Below, piece by piece: positions 25,822 to 36,917 of a DNA stretch of 64,000 bases (its first letter is position 1; every line of letters starts with the position of its first letter). The notes under the pieces were generated by a model that made no database searches, was not told where the DNA came from, and saw only the letters and a program-made list of their open reading frames with translations. This stretch comes from Bacteroidota bacterium (lineage in GTDB: Bacteria > Bacteroidota > Bacteroidia > UBA8524). The translations under genes were made by a program, and so were the position numbers. Location of the stretch: the NCBI GenBank assembly GCA_008933805.1, contig WBUH01000007.1, positions 62,001 through 126,000 on the forward strand, given 5' to 3'.

Positions 25822-28800
25822 TCACTCATTAATTTTTAATCCTGTACGAGACTCTTGTAAAGTCACTATACCCCTCTCAGTTTCACGCTTTATACGAACC
25901 AGCCTACCCTCGTCATCATACTCATAAAAGGTTGCATAGTTATTTTCATCAAGTGTTGCAACCAACCTTAACGTTCTAGGATGATAGACAAAGCTTTTCA
26001 TATTAGCATTCCATGGATGGATACGTAAATCATCAAAGTAGGCAGTTTTTGTACCTGCTTGCAACATTACATTAATACATACAGCATTTTGTGGCACATA
26101 GAATTTCCCCTCATACCTTTGCCACCCATCAATTACAGGACCTGAAGGAGAGAAAGAGTAAAAAGTACCTGCACCCGAGCTAACGCTTGTAGAAACAAAA
26201 ATGCTATCCTCTAATTGTGGTAACCCATTATACTCTGTGCTATCTTTCACCCAACATGAAATATGGTAGTAGCCGGTATCGGGGGAAAACTCTTCCAAAA
26301 TTTCACTTGGTTTTATTATGTAATGGTTGTCTGAAGTATCCGGCTGACAACCGGTTATTTCCTCATGATATAAGATGCCCTTGGTTACATACACCGACTG
26401 GTTTGGTGATACCCGTATAGAGTGTGCGCCTGTATGGGCAGTTACGGTTGTCAAATTTTCTTTAAACTGATAATAACTAAAGTGATCTTCATCAGGCGAA
26501 AGAGTGGAGTAATCTTCAAAACCATCATAAGCTAATTGTCTATGCCTGGTATTTGAACCCACCGCTTTAACAATTGAGTTACCATAGCCAAACAAGGCAC
26601 TAGAATATATGTTTAATGCATCTACATTTTCAATTTCATTGCCGGTACGATTAAACTTGGTAACAGTTGTATTCCATGTCCAGTTTTTGTTAATTGAGGT
26701 TCCAGTATCCCAATAGGTATTTGTTAACACCGGACGTTTCCAAAAATCAACATAGTTTTTATACGTTCCATCCTTACGAATGTTAGTAGTTGATGCTTGA
26801 TTACGTTTCTCATAAAACAACCAGTTTCGTTTCGCGCGCCAGTTGCCTTTAATACCTAATACATAGGGGTTAATCGGATTTAAGTCTAACGATTTACCAC
26901 AACCATACTCTGTATCACTAGTACAATGCATACGCATTAATGCCCGCGTTTTTTTGCCTTCACAAGCAGGAGTTGCTATTGTACCGGGCCATGTTGTACT
27001 AACGGCCAACGGATAGCTACTTCCTTTGTGAATTTTAGTGGCTGTATTAAATGCTTCGTCAACACATTGGAGGCAAATTTCAAAATAACAGGTATCTCCC
27101 AATGAGTCTGCCATGGTATATTTTATCACTGAATCGCAATCTGAAAAGTTAAAATCACTACTTGTGATGTTTTCACTTCGCGAAGGGGGCATTGGAGCCA
27201 TTCTTTCAGTTATTAAATCATCCTCAGGCATTACAGGACCTCTATTTCCTATAGGGGTGATGGATGCATACCTAATATCCTCAATTCCGAAAACTCCACC
27301 GGGTAATGTAATAGATGAAAAACCCGGTCCCCCTGACGCTGTTTTTTTAATTTTATGTTTACTACGATAAAAAGGCCAGCATTTATAACAATCGTACATA
27401 TCTGCTGCACACCAGAAGTTTTCGCGGTAAGGATTATTAAGTAACTCAATTTCTCCTCCCATGGGTAATGTCCGCAAGTTTGGAGCTATGTTTGGAGAAA
27501 ATAAAGAGTCTATTAAGCCAATTACACATGAATCTGGGCAAGAGAAACCCAAATCTACATATTTCGTTGCCCAATAGTCGGAAAACTCAACTGCACCGGC
27601 ATTAATTACAGAATCAAATGCTAAATATCCATTGCTAACGGGGTTAGCCAAAGAAACAACTGTTCCAATGGACGCACTTTGCATATTTCGCCGTCCCGAA
27701 CGAATAATTTTTATGTTGTACTTAAAGGTCTTTCCATCTTCTTTATGCCTTGTTTCATAAGCGTTTCCAGCCCGCGTTAGAAAAATTAAATCATTTGGAT
27801 CGTGAGGCGATGTTACTGCCCATGCTTTCTCATCTAAAATCGTTATTGATTCAAGCTTAGAAGTAGTAGAATTATATTTCTCCATTTCTACATACAACTC
27901 ATCCCCAGGCACAAAATAACTGGTGTAGTTTGAAAGGTTTTTCAACTCACCATTATAGAATTTAATGTCCTTAAACCAATATCCTATGTTTTTATACGCT
28001 TGCCCCATACCTTCATAAGCAAAGTGCGCAGGGTAATTAAACGTATATATAGTATCATTAAACTCATTGGTAGTTTTGGCAAGCAGCACATCCCCTGTTT
28101 CAGAATCAAATAATACATTATGGGTTTTTACTGATGCTCCGTTTTCAAATACCTCTGTCGACTTCAAGATTCCATAACGGGTAATAACTTTTGTGTTTAC
28201 TGCTGAAGCAAATTCAAGCTCTTGCATGGTAATACTACCAAATAAACTACTAGCCAATACTGGGAAAAAGCCGGCAAGACCTCCATCAAAATTAACCTCT
28301 AGCGTGCCCCCTGCATGAAAACTGTAGAAATTACGGGTATCGGTCATGTAATCAATTTCACGGCCAATTTCAGCATTACTGATTGACCCATCGGGATTCA
28401 CAACGTCAACGTTACTAACAAGCTTGTTAGTTCCAAACTCATTTTTGGTGTATTGATATTCATACTTTACTCCTGATATCGGCACCTTATTATCTTCCTC
28501 ATAAACCCATTGCGCCTTGGGCTTACCATGCATATCATTCAACTCAATAGAATAGCCTTGTGTTACATACATTCTATCTTTAACATACACCTTTAAGATG
28601 CTCCATAGCATATTCTCCAATTTGGGATTCTTAGGCCGCTTACCGACATCAGTATGTTTAACAATAACAGGGAAATCATATGCCGTGAAAAACTCATTGA
28701 CAACCTTGCCGGTTGCTGTACGTTTAATATTTTCAGTAGGTTTTATATTAACCGTGGTAACCATTGAATAACCTACTGATGGCGCAGGGAAAAAGGACTC

Positions 28801-31800
28801 TCCTATTGGCTTCTCAATCATGTATTGATCATCAGGAGCCAAGGTGTTACTACTGGCGTATGAAACCGGTTGCTTGTGAGAATTCTCATCACCGCCAATT
28901 CCGGGCTCCCATGTTGCTACACCGCTACTAATAGTTCTGTAAGTACCATCTGCTTGTTTTTCTTCTTTGGTATAAAGATATTTTTGACCGTAAGAAGATG
29001 CCTCCTGTCCACTAACCATTTCATCCCACGCATCACTTAATGTAAGTTGTTTTACCCTAACCCCACCTCCAAATTTTTGTTTAGACGGGTTATTTAGGCG
29101 TATTATACTTTTATTCAAGACGAATTTTTGACCAGCGCCCTTAGCCCTCATAGTTCGTCCAAAACCTCTGTACATATTTGCCATCTCAACAAAAGAACCT
29201 GCAAGAGATTTAAATGCCCCTTTAGTATCACCCGGAGCCATTTCGAAATTACTGAAAATTTTAGCCAGCTTTTTGGGAGCGTTCATTCGCATGAAATTCC
29301 ACGAGGCCTTGGTAATAGGGTTAATTAATGGTCCTCTTCGGTCTTTCAGCGATACCCCTTTCAGTTTTACATAGCCTACATCATAAATTCCACTGGATGG
29401 GTTTTTAGACGAAAAACCTACCTCACTTTTATCCGCATATCCAGAAACAAAATCATAATCCCCTTTACTTGTTAAATCAACCAAAAATTTAAAATACATC
29501 TTATCTATTCCGGCAAAGTAGTCGTTGATTTTCTTTGTATACTCTGCTGTGTCACTAAACGGTTCAGCTAAGTCAAAAAATAGATACAAATAATTTTGCT
29601 CCCCTATAAAAAGACTATTACCACTTGCTGAAAAGGTTGTAGAATTGTTAATACCCGAAACCTTAAACATCTGGCCGGCTTGTTTATCTTGTATGTATGC
29701 ATAATCATCAGCCTCATAATTCACATTAATGGTTCCGCCCGATGGAAGCTTTATTTGGGTTAAACTCCATGCTGACGCATACAAATCAGCTGAATCTTTA
29801 TTTTGCAGTACATACGGATCGTCTGCATTAGACAATCGAGTATTGGAATTTGATAAATCATCACATTCACTTTTTGACGCATTGGGTTTAAAGTTACCCC
29901 AGCGGTCATAGCCCCTTAAATTGTACTTTGGGTTATGGCTATCGTATGTAAACTGGTATGAATTTGTTCGGCCTTTGCGAGATTTACCATAAGTAAAATA
30001 AATCTTTTTTAAGGTTAGTTTCCCTGTATTTGGCTGCACACCTGCATTTGAAGAAACGAATAGTTTATTATTTTCTGCATTAGGGCACAATGAATAATCA
30101 TACTCAAAATGCACTGTTTTTAGTGGTGTAGCATTTGCACCATTTACAATTAATTCTTCCTTGGTGAATAACCTGATACTATCTAGTTTATAAAACGAGG
30201 CAGTTGAATCCAGCCCCCCGTTCTCACCCGCTACCTGATTAGCATCGCTCCGAGGTGAAGTGTAAAAACAGGCTACATAATTTTTACTTTCGATAGAGTG
30301 TACATACCATATTTCTTTTTCACCGTAGATGTAACTGGCTTTATCATCATACTTATCAGATTTTAAGCCCTCATCATAATTTCCCTGGTTTTGAGACCTT
30401 CCGTAAGGGGTTCTCCACTTATAATTTTTATAGGCCCTAGTATAATTAAATTTTATAGCTGTACCGATATCATCATCAGAAACCCCATTACCTGTAACAT
30501 CAACGTAATCGGTTGATAGTACTGATGATAGCAAAAATGAATGTGCATACCCGGGAATTTCAGTCTTGTTATAAAAATTATCTTCGCCTTTTGAGTTGCT
30601 TAATGAATTATCATCACTGCTGTAGTTTACTAAGCCTATTGATCTATCTTGAGTTATTGAAGGACTTTGGGAATCTATAACCCTAAAAACAACATCCTGT
30701 TGCGTATAATTGTACGCAGGCACTCCATAAACATATCTTCTTCCATCAGGGTTTGTAACAGTTAGCTCCGAAAGTTGATGATCATAATCGTCATTCGTAT
30801 ATCGCTCAATAGTAGAATCATAAACCATTTGGCGATCTGTCATCAGAGAAAATGAGTTTCTTTCATATAACTTTATGTCCTTATCCAATGCAAGCTGTGC
30901 CGCCTCATAATTACTTAGTGACGCTACAAGCATATTACGGCGTTGACGGTCATTATATTTTACAGATCCATGAACATTGTGGTTACCCGATTTGCTAATA
31001 AGATTTGACTTTAATCGTTTACCATCAAGTTCTGCTCGTACAGGTTCGTCATAGCCCATGGTAGCATATATATCATTATTAGCCACTGTTTTTTCACCTG
31101 TGCTGCGAAAGTAATAGGGCTCAAAAGAACTATTAGGGGTCGGCTTTTGGAAGGAAAGATTGTTGATGATATCAAAGTTTTTATCTTTATCAGCTTTCCA
31201 AGCACCACTTTTTTGGTACCCGTAGTTAGCACTTAAGTCTATACCCCCGTGCACTGCATTACCCATACCAAACTCTCCCGCTAAACCTAAACCAACAGTA
31301 TTACTTCTAGTAAACGCGTCAAACATTACACCCGCATCACTTCTATAGGGTCTAAACATACCACCCGTACCTTCACCTGATACGTTAAACATATCATAAG
31401 TGAAAACAGGCATTGGTAGCAAAGGTCTATCTTTTGTAAACCCTCCATCATTTTCGCGATTCAAATCGAACATTGTGTTGTTAGATGGGTTATTTACACC
31501 ATCATGCGAAAACATATAACCGTAACTATATAAAGTACGACTATTATGCTTTAAAGCTTGGTTTGAATAATTGCCTGTTATACCAAGTTTACCCCACCAG
31601 CCAACAACTTCGGGGCCTAGTGTTACAGACAGGTTTAAAGAGATGTTTTTCATCTCATTCTGGATTTCTGGAGTGTATGAAATAGGGTTTAAAGAGATAC
31701 TAGAGCTCCTTCCCCAAAGCTTTGATTGCCTATTTGCTTTTTGTTTTTCAATAAACCCATAATTAAACGAAACATCCCTCATTCCCTGCCGAGAATTAAT

Positions 31801-32565
31801 TCCGGTTCCTGCCCCAAAACTTAATCCGCCTTTATCTTTTTTTTCCCTCTTTATTCGATGTGAATAAGACAGATTTGCATCAATATCAGCACCATAATAA
31901 GAGCTTGCAGAAAGATTCATTCCCAAGCCGCCAAGTTGACTATTACTTTCCCTCTTATATAATGATAGTTTAGGGTTTAAGGAAAACTCGTAACCTAAAC
32001 CGCGATAATTATTATAAGTAACACCCAAAGAAACATTAAGTGTGGGAACTTCTAGTTTTATACCTGTAGAATCAGCACCAGGCGGGTAATTCCCCATTTT
32101 ATTACTCGTATCCCCTTCTTTGTTATTAAAAAATTTATTTCGTTTACCAAAAATCTCAAAGGTAGGTTGCAGAGTCACCCCCCAAGTTTCGTTGTTCTTA
32201 ATATTAGTCGTACTTGTAACAGGGTTCCCATTAAAGTCATCAGGAACACCTCTCATGTTTCGGTTTACAACACCGGGGTTAATATTCCAGCCTAATCCTA
32301 CCCAACTTGCCTCATCATCCATTCCTACACCCGAATGGTAGGATATGTTTATTGGAAACCCTTCAACGTCCAGCAATGGAATGTTGTACACAAAATCCCC
32401 AGAAAACACGTCCACCATTTCAGTGGTACCTACCGGCTCAAAACTCTGTACTTCAGGCTGACTGGGTCCTCCTGTAAGCGCTATAGCCGCAATAGGAAAG
32501 CTAATGTCCCATCCTATTAAAGTAATAAAAAAAGCTGCAATGATTTTTATCTTCCGTTGTTTCAT
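25822..32565 (-). CDS. Giant SpvB/YD-repeat-like surface protein
   Basis: The 2247-residue product has an N-terminal signal region and then a conserved start typical of bacteroidote SpvB/RHS-related proteins: VDVFSGDFVYNIPLLDVEGF and ASWVGLGWNINPGVVNRNMR. Long beta-rich stretches, many glycines and aromatic residues follow, with a single clear YD repeat at the C-terminus (FYEYDDEGRLVRIKRE). It has no T9SS sorting domain, no RHS core and no recognisable toxin domain at its end. In insecticidal Tc toxins an SpvB-containing B subunit and an RHS-containing C subunit together form a closed shell. This gene and the 3140-residue gene could be a split equivalent, which is inference. Confidence 0.8.
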   Translation of the reverse strand: MKQRKIKIIAAFFITLIGWDISFPIAAIALTGGPSQPEVQSFEPVGTTEMVDVFSGDFVYNIPLLDVEGFPINISYHSGVGMDDEASWVGLGWNINPGVVNRNMRGVPDDFNGNPVTSTTNIKNNETWGVTLQPTFEIFGKRNKFFNNKEGDTSNKMGNYPPGADSTGIKLEVPTLNVSLGVTYNNYRGLGYEFSLNPKLSLYKRESNSQLGGLGMNLSASSYYGADIDANLSYSHRIKREKKDKGGLSFGAGTGINSRQGMRDVSFNYGFIEKQKANRQSKLWGRSSSISLNPISYTPEIQNEMKNISLNLSVTLGPEVVGWWGKLGITGNYSNQALKHNSRTLYSYGYMFSHDGVNNPSNNTMFDLNRENDGGFTKDRPLLPMPVFTYDMFNVSGEGTGGMFRPYRSDAGVMFDAFTRSNTVGLGLAGEFGMGNAVHGGIDLSANYGYQKSGAWKADKDKNFDIINNLSFQKPTPNSSFEPYYFRSTGEKTVANNDIYATMGYDEPVRAELDGKRLKSNLISKSGNHNVHGSVKYNDRQRRNMLVASLSNYEAAQLALDKDIKLYERNSFSLMTDRQMVYDSTIERYTNDDYDHQLSELTVTNPDGRRYVYGVPAYNYTQQDVVFRVIDSQSPSITQDRSIGLVNYSSDDNSLSNSKGEDNFYNKTEIPGYAHSFLLSSVLSTDYVDVTGNGVSDDDIGTAIKFNYTRAYKNYKWRTPYGRSQNQGNYDEGLKSDKYDDKASYIYGEKEIWYVHSIESKNYVACFYTSPRSDANQVAGENGGLDSTASFYKLDSIRLFTKEELIVNGANATPLKTVHFEYDYSLCPNAENNKLFVSSNAGVQPNTGKLTLKKIYFTYGKSRKGRTNSYQFTYDSHNPKYNLRGYDRWGNFKPNASKSECDDLSNSNTRLSNADDPYVLQNKDSADLYASAWSLTQIKLPSGGTINVNYEADDYAYIQDKQAGQMFKVSGINNSTTFSASGNSLFIGEQNYLYLFFDLAEPFSDTAEYTKKINDYFAGIDKMYFKFLVDLTSKGDYDFVSGYADKSEVGFSSKNPSSGIYDVGYVKLKGVSLKDRRGPLINPITKASWNFMRMNAPKKLAKIFSNFEMAPGDTKGAFKSLAGSFVEMANMYRGFGRTMRAKGAGQKFVLNKSIIRLNNPSKQKFGGGVRVKQLTLSDAWDEMVSGQEASSYGQKYLYTKEEKQADGTYRTISSGVATWEPGIGGDENSHKQPVSYASSNTLAPDDQYMIEKPIGESFFPAPSVGYSMVTTVNIKPTENIKRTATGKVVNEFFTAYDFPVIVKHTDVGKRPKNPKLENMLWSILKVYVKDRMYVTQGYSIELNDMHGKPKAQWVYEEDNKVPISGVKYEYQYTKNEFGTNKLVSNVDVVNPDGSISNAEIGREIDYMTDTRNFYSFHAGGTLEVNFDGGLAGFFPVLASSLFGSITMQELEFASAVNTKVITRYGILKSTEVFENGASVKTHNVLFDSETGDVLLAKTTNEFNDTIYTFNYPAHFAYEGMGQAYKNIGYWFKDIKFYNGELKNLSNYTSYFVPGDELYVEMEKYNSTTSKLESITILDEKAWAVTSPHDPNDLIFLTRAGNAYETRHKEDGKTFKYNIKIIRSGRRNMQSASIGTVVSLANPVSNGYLAFDSVINAGAVEFSDYWATKYVDLGFSCPDSCVIGLIDSLFSPNIAPNLRTLPMGGEIELLNNPYRENFWCAADMYDCYKCWPFYRSKHKIKKTASGGPGFSSITLPGGVFGIEDIRYASITPIGNRGPVMPEDDLITERMAPMPPSRSENITSSDFNFSDCDSVIKYTMADSLGDTCYFEICLQCVDEAFNTATKIHKGSSYPLAVSTTWPGTIATPACEGKKTRALMRMHCTSDTEYGCGKSLDLNPINPYVLGIKGNWRAKRNWLFYEKRNQASTTNIRKDGTYKNYVDFWKRPVLTNTYWDTGTSINKNWTWNTTVTKFNRTGNEIENVDALNIYSSALFGYGNSIVKAVGSNTRHRQLAYDGFEDYSTLSPDEDHFSYYQFKENLTTVTAHTGAHSIRVSPNQSVYVTKGILYHEEITGCQPDTSDNHYIIKPSEILEEFSPDTGYYHISCWVKDSTEYNGLPQLEDSIFVSTSVSSGAGTFYSFSPSGPVIDGWQRYEGKFYVPQNAVCINVMLQAGTKTAYFDDLRIHPWNANMKSFVYHPRTLRLVATLDENNYATFYEYDDEGRLVRIKRETERGIVTLQESRTGLKINE

Positions 32566-32570
32566 TTCGG

Positions 32571-33191
32571 TTATAGTAGTTTTGGCGTGTTTTTGATATT
32601 TTTATTTTTAAACGTAAGAGATACTTTTCCAATGCCGAATAATTTATCATCGTAAAGTAACTGTAAGTCTTCATCTGTGGTTTTTTCAAATGGAAAAACC
32701 AGCATAAGTATGTTATCAGGACTAATGTTATAAGTACGTTCAAAGTGACATATTGAGCAGGGAATAGTGTCTGAACCTATAAGTAGTTTAAAATCGTTTT
32801 TAATTTCACCGCTCATGTGTGTAATTCGACTCAAATATTCTTTGGGTGATAACTTTCCTTTAATTACATCATATCCGGATTCTGTAGATAAAATATTAAA
32901 ACTAAAGTGGTATCCGCCAGTAAACTCTTTTGATAAATTTAATACGCTATCAGAATCAAAGTTTGTGGGTCCAACTTCTTTGATAGCCAAATACTCAGGG
33001 GTTTTATATTGAGAAACCAGCTTTAAGCTTTTTTCTTTATCAACATACTCTTGTATAAGTCCATTATCTGGATTATCAATATACTTAATATAGTTAGCTC
33101 CGTCAACAACACTAATACGGTTGCATGACATTGAAGCCAGTCCAGTGATTAGGAATAAAAGAATTATAGATTTTTCCAACACAAGTTTCAA
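32571..33191 (-). CDS. Lipoprotein, unknown function
   Basis: The 206-residue product has a lipoprotein signal with lipobox ASMSC. The mature protein includes a paired-cysteine motif IPCSICHFERTYNI that could form a disulfide or bind metal. It ends 5 bases before the next gene's start codon in the same direction, so it belongs to the operon. It might be an accessory outer-membrane lipoprotein for assembly or an extra immunity protein; neither is shown. Confidence 0.7.
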   Translation of the reverse strand: MKLVLEKSIILLFLITGLASMSCNRISVVDGANYIKYIDNPDNGLIQEYVDKEKSLKLVSQYKTPEYLAIKEVGPTNFDSDSVLNLSKEFTGGYHFSFNILSTESGYDVIKGKLSPKEYLSRITHMSGEIKNDFKLLIGSDTIPCSICHFERTYNISPDNILMLVFPFEKTTDEDLQLLYDDKLFGIGKVSLTFKNKNIKNTPKLL

Positions 33192-33216
33192 TTTCAGTTA
33201 GTTAAAAGCATGATAA

Positions 33217-34356
33217 TTATTGTTCAATGTACCTGAATTTCAAGAAATAGACCTCTTTATCATTTCCTTTAATTTCCATTTTATACATGGCATTATGCTT
33301 AAATAATTCAGTTTGTTTCAGGTTGATATCATACCTATTGTCCCCTTTTTCAATCTTTAATGGCATATTTAACTCTACAACTTGCCCTTCACTATCATAT
33401 ATCACATAATTCATCAAGCCTGCTGTATAATTTTCAATGAAGGATAAGTAAAGAATGTTTGTAACAGTAACTTCAGCATCTTCATAAAGCTTAGGTACTG
33501 CATAAGTGATTGTATTCTTATTCACAATTATAGGAGGCAATTCAGGAGTTTTATAATTTAAACACCATGCTTCCGAAATGCCAACATGCCTGAACGAGTT
33601 GTTGTTGGGTTGCGTTTCATTATCCTTATACTTTTTCACTTTAGCTTGCACTTGCCATGCGTAGGTTTTATTACTATCTAACGGTAAAGCAGTTGATGGG
33701 TATTGAAACGACGTGGACGTTAAATTATCTTCAAAAACAATGGCTAAATTGCGTTGTATTGCATCCTCATTACTTTGCCCTGCAAGAACCTCAGTTAACT
33801 TAAAACTATAGTATACTTGCTGTCCTTTAATCTCAGGCATAGGAGCTAGCCAAGAGAAATAAGGATACTTTGTGTACACTTCGCTACAGTAATCAGGAGT
33901 TATTAGGATAGGTGGTGAAACCGGTTGTGAGGTATGTTCTAAACAGCTTTCTGCAACCATTTCACCAGTTTCCTTATCGTATGCATAAATGCAAAGCGTA
34001 TAATCACCATATGGCAAATTTTTAAACTGTTCTATAGTAGCAGCATTAGGATGTCCCTGATTAAAATTGAGTGCTATGGTTGTAACATTGTTATTACGAA
34101 TATTTGTTACTCCATTACCTAAAACAACATCTGAAGAAACCGCATCCGATATTCGTTTACCATTTTCATCGTTTAACTCCCCTTTCAAATAAATTGTTAG
34201 TTGGGCTCCATTATTTACTATGCTAATGTCCCAAAAACTTTGGGATGTAAACAGCACAGGATTGATGGGCATTTGGTTAATCAACACCTGGCTCTTAACT
34301 CCTTCTGGTGTTAGGATTAAAAAAAGAAATACTGCCTTATATAATAGTTTTACCAT
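33217..34356 (-). CDS. Secreted fibronectin/Ig-like protein
   Basis: The 379-residue product has a signal peptide ending GVKSQ. The mature part is beta-rich, with three apparent Ig/FnIII-like units: residues 25-145 (LTIYLKGELNDENGKRIS, then YGDYTLCIYAYDKETGEMV); 150-275 (YPYFSWLAPMPEIKGQQVYY, ending TYAWQVQAKVKKYKD); and a C-terminal unit. It overlaps the upstream beta-barrel gene by 7 bases, so translation is coupled. Such units usually mediate surface binding; here it may bridge the barrel and the giant proteins. Confidence 0.72.
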   Translation of the reverse strand: MVKLLYKAVFLFLILTPEGVKSQVLINQMPINPVLFTSQSFWDISIVNNGAQLTIYLKGELNDENGKRISDAVSSDVVLGNGVTNIRNNNVTTIALNFNQGHPNAATIEQFKNLPYGDYTLCIYAYDKETGEMVAESCLEHTSQPVSPPILITPDYCSEVYTKYPYFSWLAPMPEIKGQQVYYSFKLTEVLAGQSNEDAIQRNLAIVFEDNLTSTSFQYPSTALPLDSNKTYAWQVQAKVKKYKDNETQPNNNSFRHVGISEAWCLNYKTPELPPIIVNKNTITYAVPKLYEDAEVTVTNILYLSFIENYTAGLMNYVIYDSEGQVVELNMPLKIEKGDNRYDINLKQTELFKHNAMYKMEIKGNDKEVYFLKFRYIEQ

Positions 34357-36557
34357 TGTTGTATCAGTTGAATATTTACAATCGTTTGATGTTTGATAGT
34401 GCTATTTTGATAATTACCCTTATAAAAATTTTGCTTTAGTAATAATATGATAGCTGTTTTAGTATTAAATAACATATTCTGTCTAATAAAAAGTCCCCCG
34501 TTGTCTCCCAACAAATTGTCCATTGTATAATAAATCCCCCCCGAACTTATATAAGAGCTGTTTTTTGGATGCACATAAGATGCTTCAGCCTGATTGTTAA
34601 AAACACGGCTATTCTTGGGAGTATTATTTAAAAGACTTAAAGAAGATGTGTAAGATAGTGTGTTCCCTTTTTTATCCGATAAGCTAACGTTTCCTAAAAG
34701 ATTATTGTAGTAACGATTTAATCCTAGAATATTTTTGTTTGTAGTATTCTGATGGGTATAACTCAACGCACCAGTGATTACGTTTGTCTTTACCCTGCGA
34801 CTATATACCGACGTAATAGTGATAACCTTCGTTCTATTTAAATAAGCAAATTGAGTATTTTCAGAGCTACTAATGCTTTGATTAATGATTGCATAGGAAG
34901 CAGTTAATGAAGGTAATTTTTTTAGTCTCAGGCTAATTGTAGCTTTGTAGTTATCTAGATTAGAGGTGGTTCTCTTTTGATTTAATAAATTGTCTACACT
35001 TGAGCTATATGAGAATGATGTTGACACATAATCCTTGTAAAGCTTCTGAGTCGCTTTTACCTCTTTTTTTAGCAAATCATTTCTAAAATATGGATTTAGC
35101 GGACTGTAAAAAGAAGCCCCAACGCGAGTAATCTGTGCTGTTATTTTGGTTTTTGTTTGTTTGAAGTCGCCATTAACTCCAGCCAAATAATAACTATTAG
35201 GCTGATATAGTATATTGTTAACGCTATTAAATCTTCCGGGTAATGCGATACTTTCGCCTTCATTTATGGTTTCAATACCATAATCTTTAACATCCGCTAT
35301 AGCCCAATTACCATAAAGAGAAAGGCTTTTGTTAATTGGCAATTTCCCGTCCAAAGAAGTAACACTTATGTCTTTAGCCAAAATAAGATCTCCTTCCTTT
35401 TCGACTGTGTTTTTGTTTTTCATGAGTGTACTCGATCGAGTATATCCGACATGAAAATGAGCGTCTTCAGGCATTCCCCACCCTCCTTTTACTGCATAAA
35501 GAAATTTTCTTGGGGTGGTATTTTGGCGTAACTCGCCGAAAGATATGTTTTGTTGCAAAAGGCCTGCTTGTAGAGATGTATATACGTTCCTGAAGCTATT
35601 TTCAATTGAAATGCCGTTAACTGAAGTCCCTTGAAGATACGACTGAGAAGAAGACGGATTAATAGTTCCAATATTAAAACTTCGTATACTTAATAAGATT
35701 TTTTCAGCTTTTGTGAGCCCCGGATGGGTTTTGTATTTATCAGGTAATGAAGAATACCCTGCAATTTTATCCGAGTCAAAAGTTCCTGCATTTTTAAGCT
35801 TATCATATGTTTTCTTAAGCCTTTCGTATTCCTTCTTCTGTGCCTGCAAGCTATCTAAAACTGCTAATGCTATCTTATATTCTTCCTGTTTCACAGTATA
35901 ATCCTTATATGCCAAACGATACCTCATGTCTGAGCTCTTTAAGCTATCTGTAACTTCAGGAAACTGACCCTTCATTGCCTCAAGCTCATTTTTCTTACTT
36001 TCAGCTATTTTCTGAGCCATTAATAATGCTTCTTCAACTTTTCCTAAACTATTGAGAGAATCTTCCCACCGTTGCTTGTCAAACTTGTTCTGTAGTAAAC
36101 TATCAGTCGCTTTATGTTTTAGCCTTTGCAACAAAATACTGTTTAGCTGATTTATATCGAGAGAAAAATTTATACGATTGAGATTATAATTTACCTTAAG
36201 CTGCTCAGTGCTTAAGTTAATATTTGAAGAGAATGGTATACCCCACAACAAAAGTTGGGGTTTGATAGTGGTTCTAAGATAACTTTGAGGTATTTGTTGA
36301 TAGTCGTATGACCTTGTTGCATATTGCCCTTCTATAAGAATCGTACCATGTAGTTCAATATTCTTTTTAGGCATCGTATCTTTTAACTGATTAATACGAC
36401 TGCTATTAATGCCCAAAAAATTAATCTTTTCTTTATTATTATTTAATAAAGTATCTCTATGAAAAAGGCGTGATGAATCTAACTCAACTAACTGGCAAAA
36501 CGATTTGGTTGAAAAAGTTGTAACAATTACAAGAAAAGCGACAAGACACTTTTCCAT
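34350..36557 (-). CDS. Outer-membrane beta-barrel with periplasmic coiled coil; candidate exporter
   Basis: The start is chosen at 36557 (MEKCLVAFLVIVTTFSTKSF, 735 residues) because it begins a clean signal peptide; a start at 36602 would add 15 residues. After the signal come about 100 residues, then a charged coiled coil (about residues 165-270) and a C-terminal half of about 400 residues made of alternating amphipathic strands (FLYAVKGGWGMP, NSYYLAGVNGDFKQTK, VSTSFSYSSSV). The final residues IQLIQQW end in an aromatic, as outer-membrane barrels do. It is the first gene of the operon. I recognise no named family. Export or surface anchoring of the giant proteins is inferred from position. 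Confidence 0.75.
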   Translation of the reverse strand: MEKCLVAFLVIVTTFSTKSFCQLVELDSSRLFHRDTLLNNNKEKINFLGINSSRINQLKDTMPKKNIELHGTILIEGQYATRSYDYQQIPQSYLRTTIKPQLLLWGIPFSSNINLSTEQLKVNYNLNRINFSLDINQLNSILLQRLKHKATDSLLQNKFDKQRWEDSLNSLGKVEEALLMAQKIAESKKNELEAMKGQFPEVTDSLKSSDMRYRLAYKDYTVKQEEYKIALAVLDSLQAQKKEYERLKKTYDKLKNAGTFDSDKIAGYSSLPDKYKTHPGLTKAEKILLSIRSFNIGTINPSSSQSYLQGTSVNGISIENSFRNVYTSLQAGLLQQNISFGELRQNTTPRKFLYAVKGGWGMPEDAHFHVGYTRSSTLMKNKNTVEKEGDLILAKDISVTSLDGKLPINKSLSLYGNWAIADVKDYGIETINEGESIALPGRFNSVNNILYQPNSYYLAGVNGDFKQTKTKITAQITRVGASFYSPLNPYFRNDLLKKEVKATQKLYKDYVSTSFSYSSSVDNLLNQKRTTSNLDNYKATISLRLKKLPSLTASYAIINQSISSSENTQFAYLNRTKVITITSVYSRRVKTNVITGALSYTHQNTTNKNILGLNRYYNNLLGNVSLSDKKGNTLSYTSSLSLLNNTPKNSRVFNNQAEASYVHPKNSSYISSGGIYYTMDNLLGDNGGLFIRQNMLFNTKTAIILLLKQNFYKGNYQNSTIKHQTIVNIQLIQQW

Positions 36558-36602
36558 GCATGTAACGTTTACACTTACTATTTTTCGAATTGACAGAAAC
36601 AT

Positions 36603-36917
36603 TAAAGTTGGTTTCTTAGATTAATGATTCGAATTAAAACAAAATGTTGTTTTTGAAAAAATTTTTTTCGACGAACGTACATCTTTTCTGAAATTAACTC
36701 CATGAAAAAAAACAAACCATTCATTTACATGTATTTATATAAAACTTACATTTAAAAAATAATCCGGAAGTATTGCAGCTATTCAAAGATTAATTCCAAC
36801 TATAAGACTTATTAGAAACTATCTCAAAAATAGGACATCTATTCTTTTATAACATAAATAGTTGATACCTAATTGTTGTATGACTTAGAATTGCTCTTTC
36901 TTGTATGAAAAAACGAG
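36603..36917. other. AT-rich intergenic stretch upstream of the toxin operon
   Basis: This is the upstream region of the leftward operon and should contain its promoter, but no clean TAnnTTTG with a -33 partner was recognised. No gene is seen. Confidence 0.4.
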
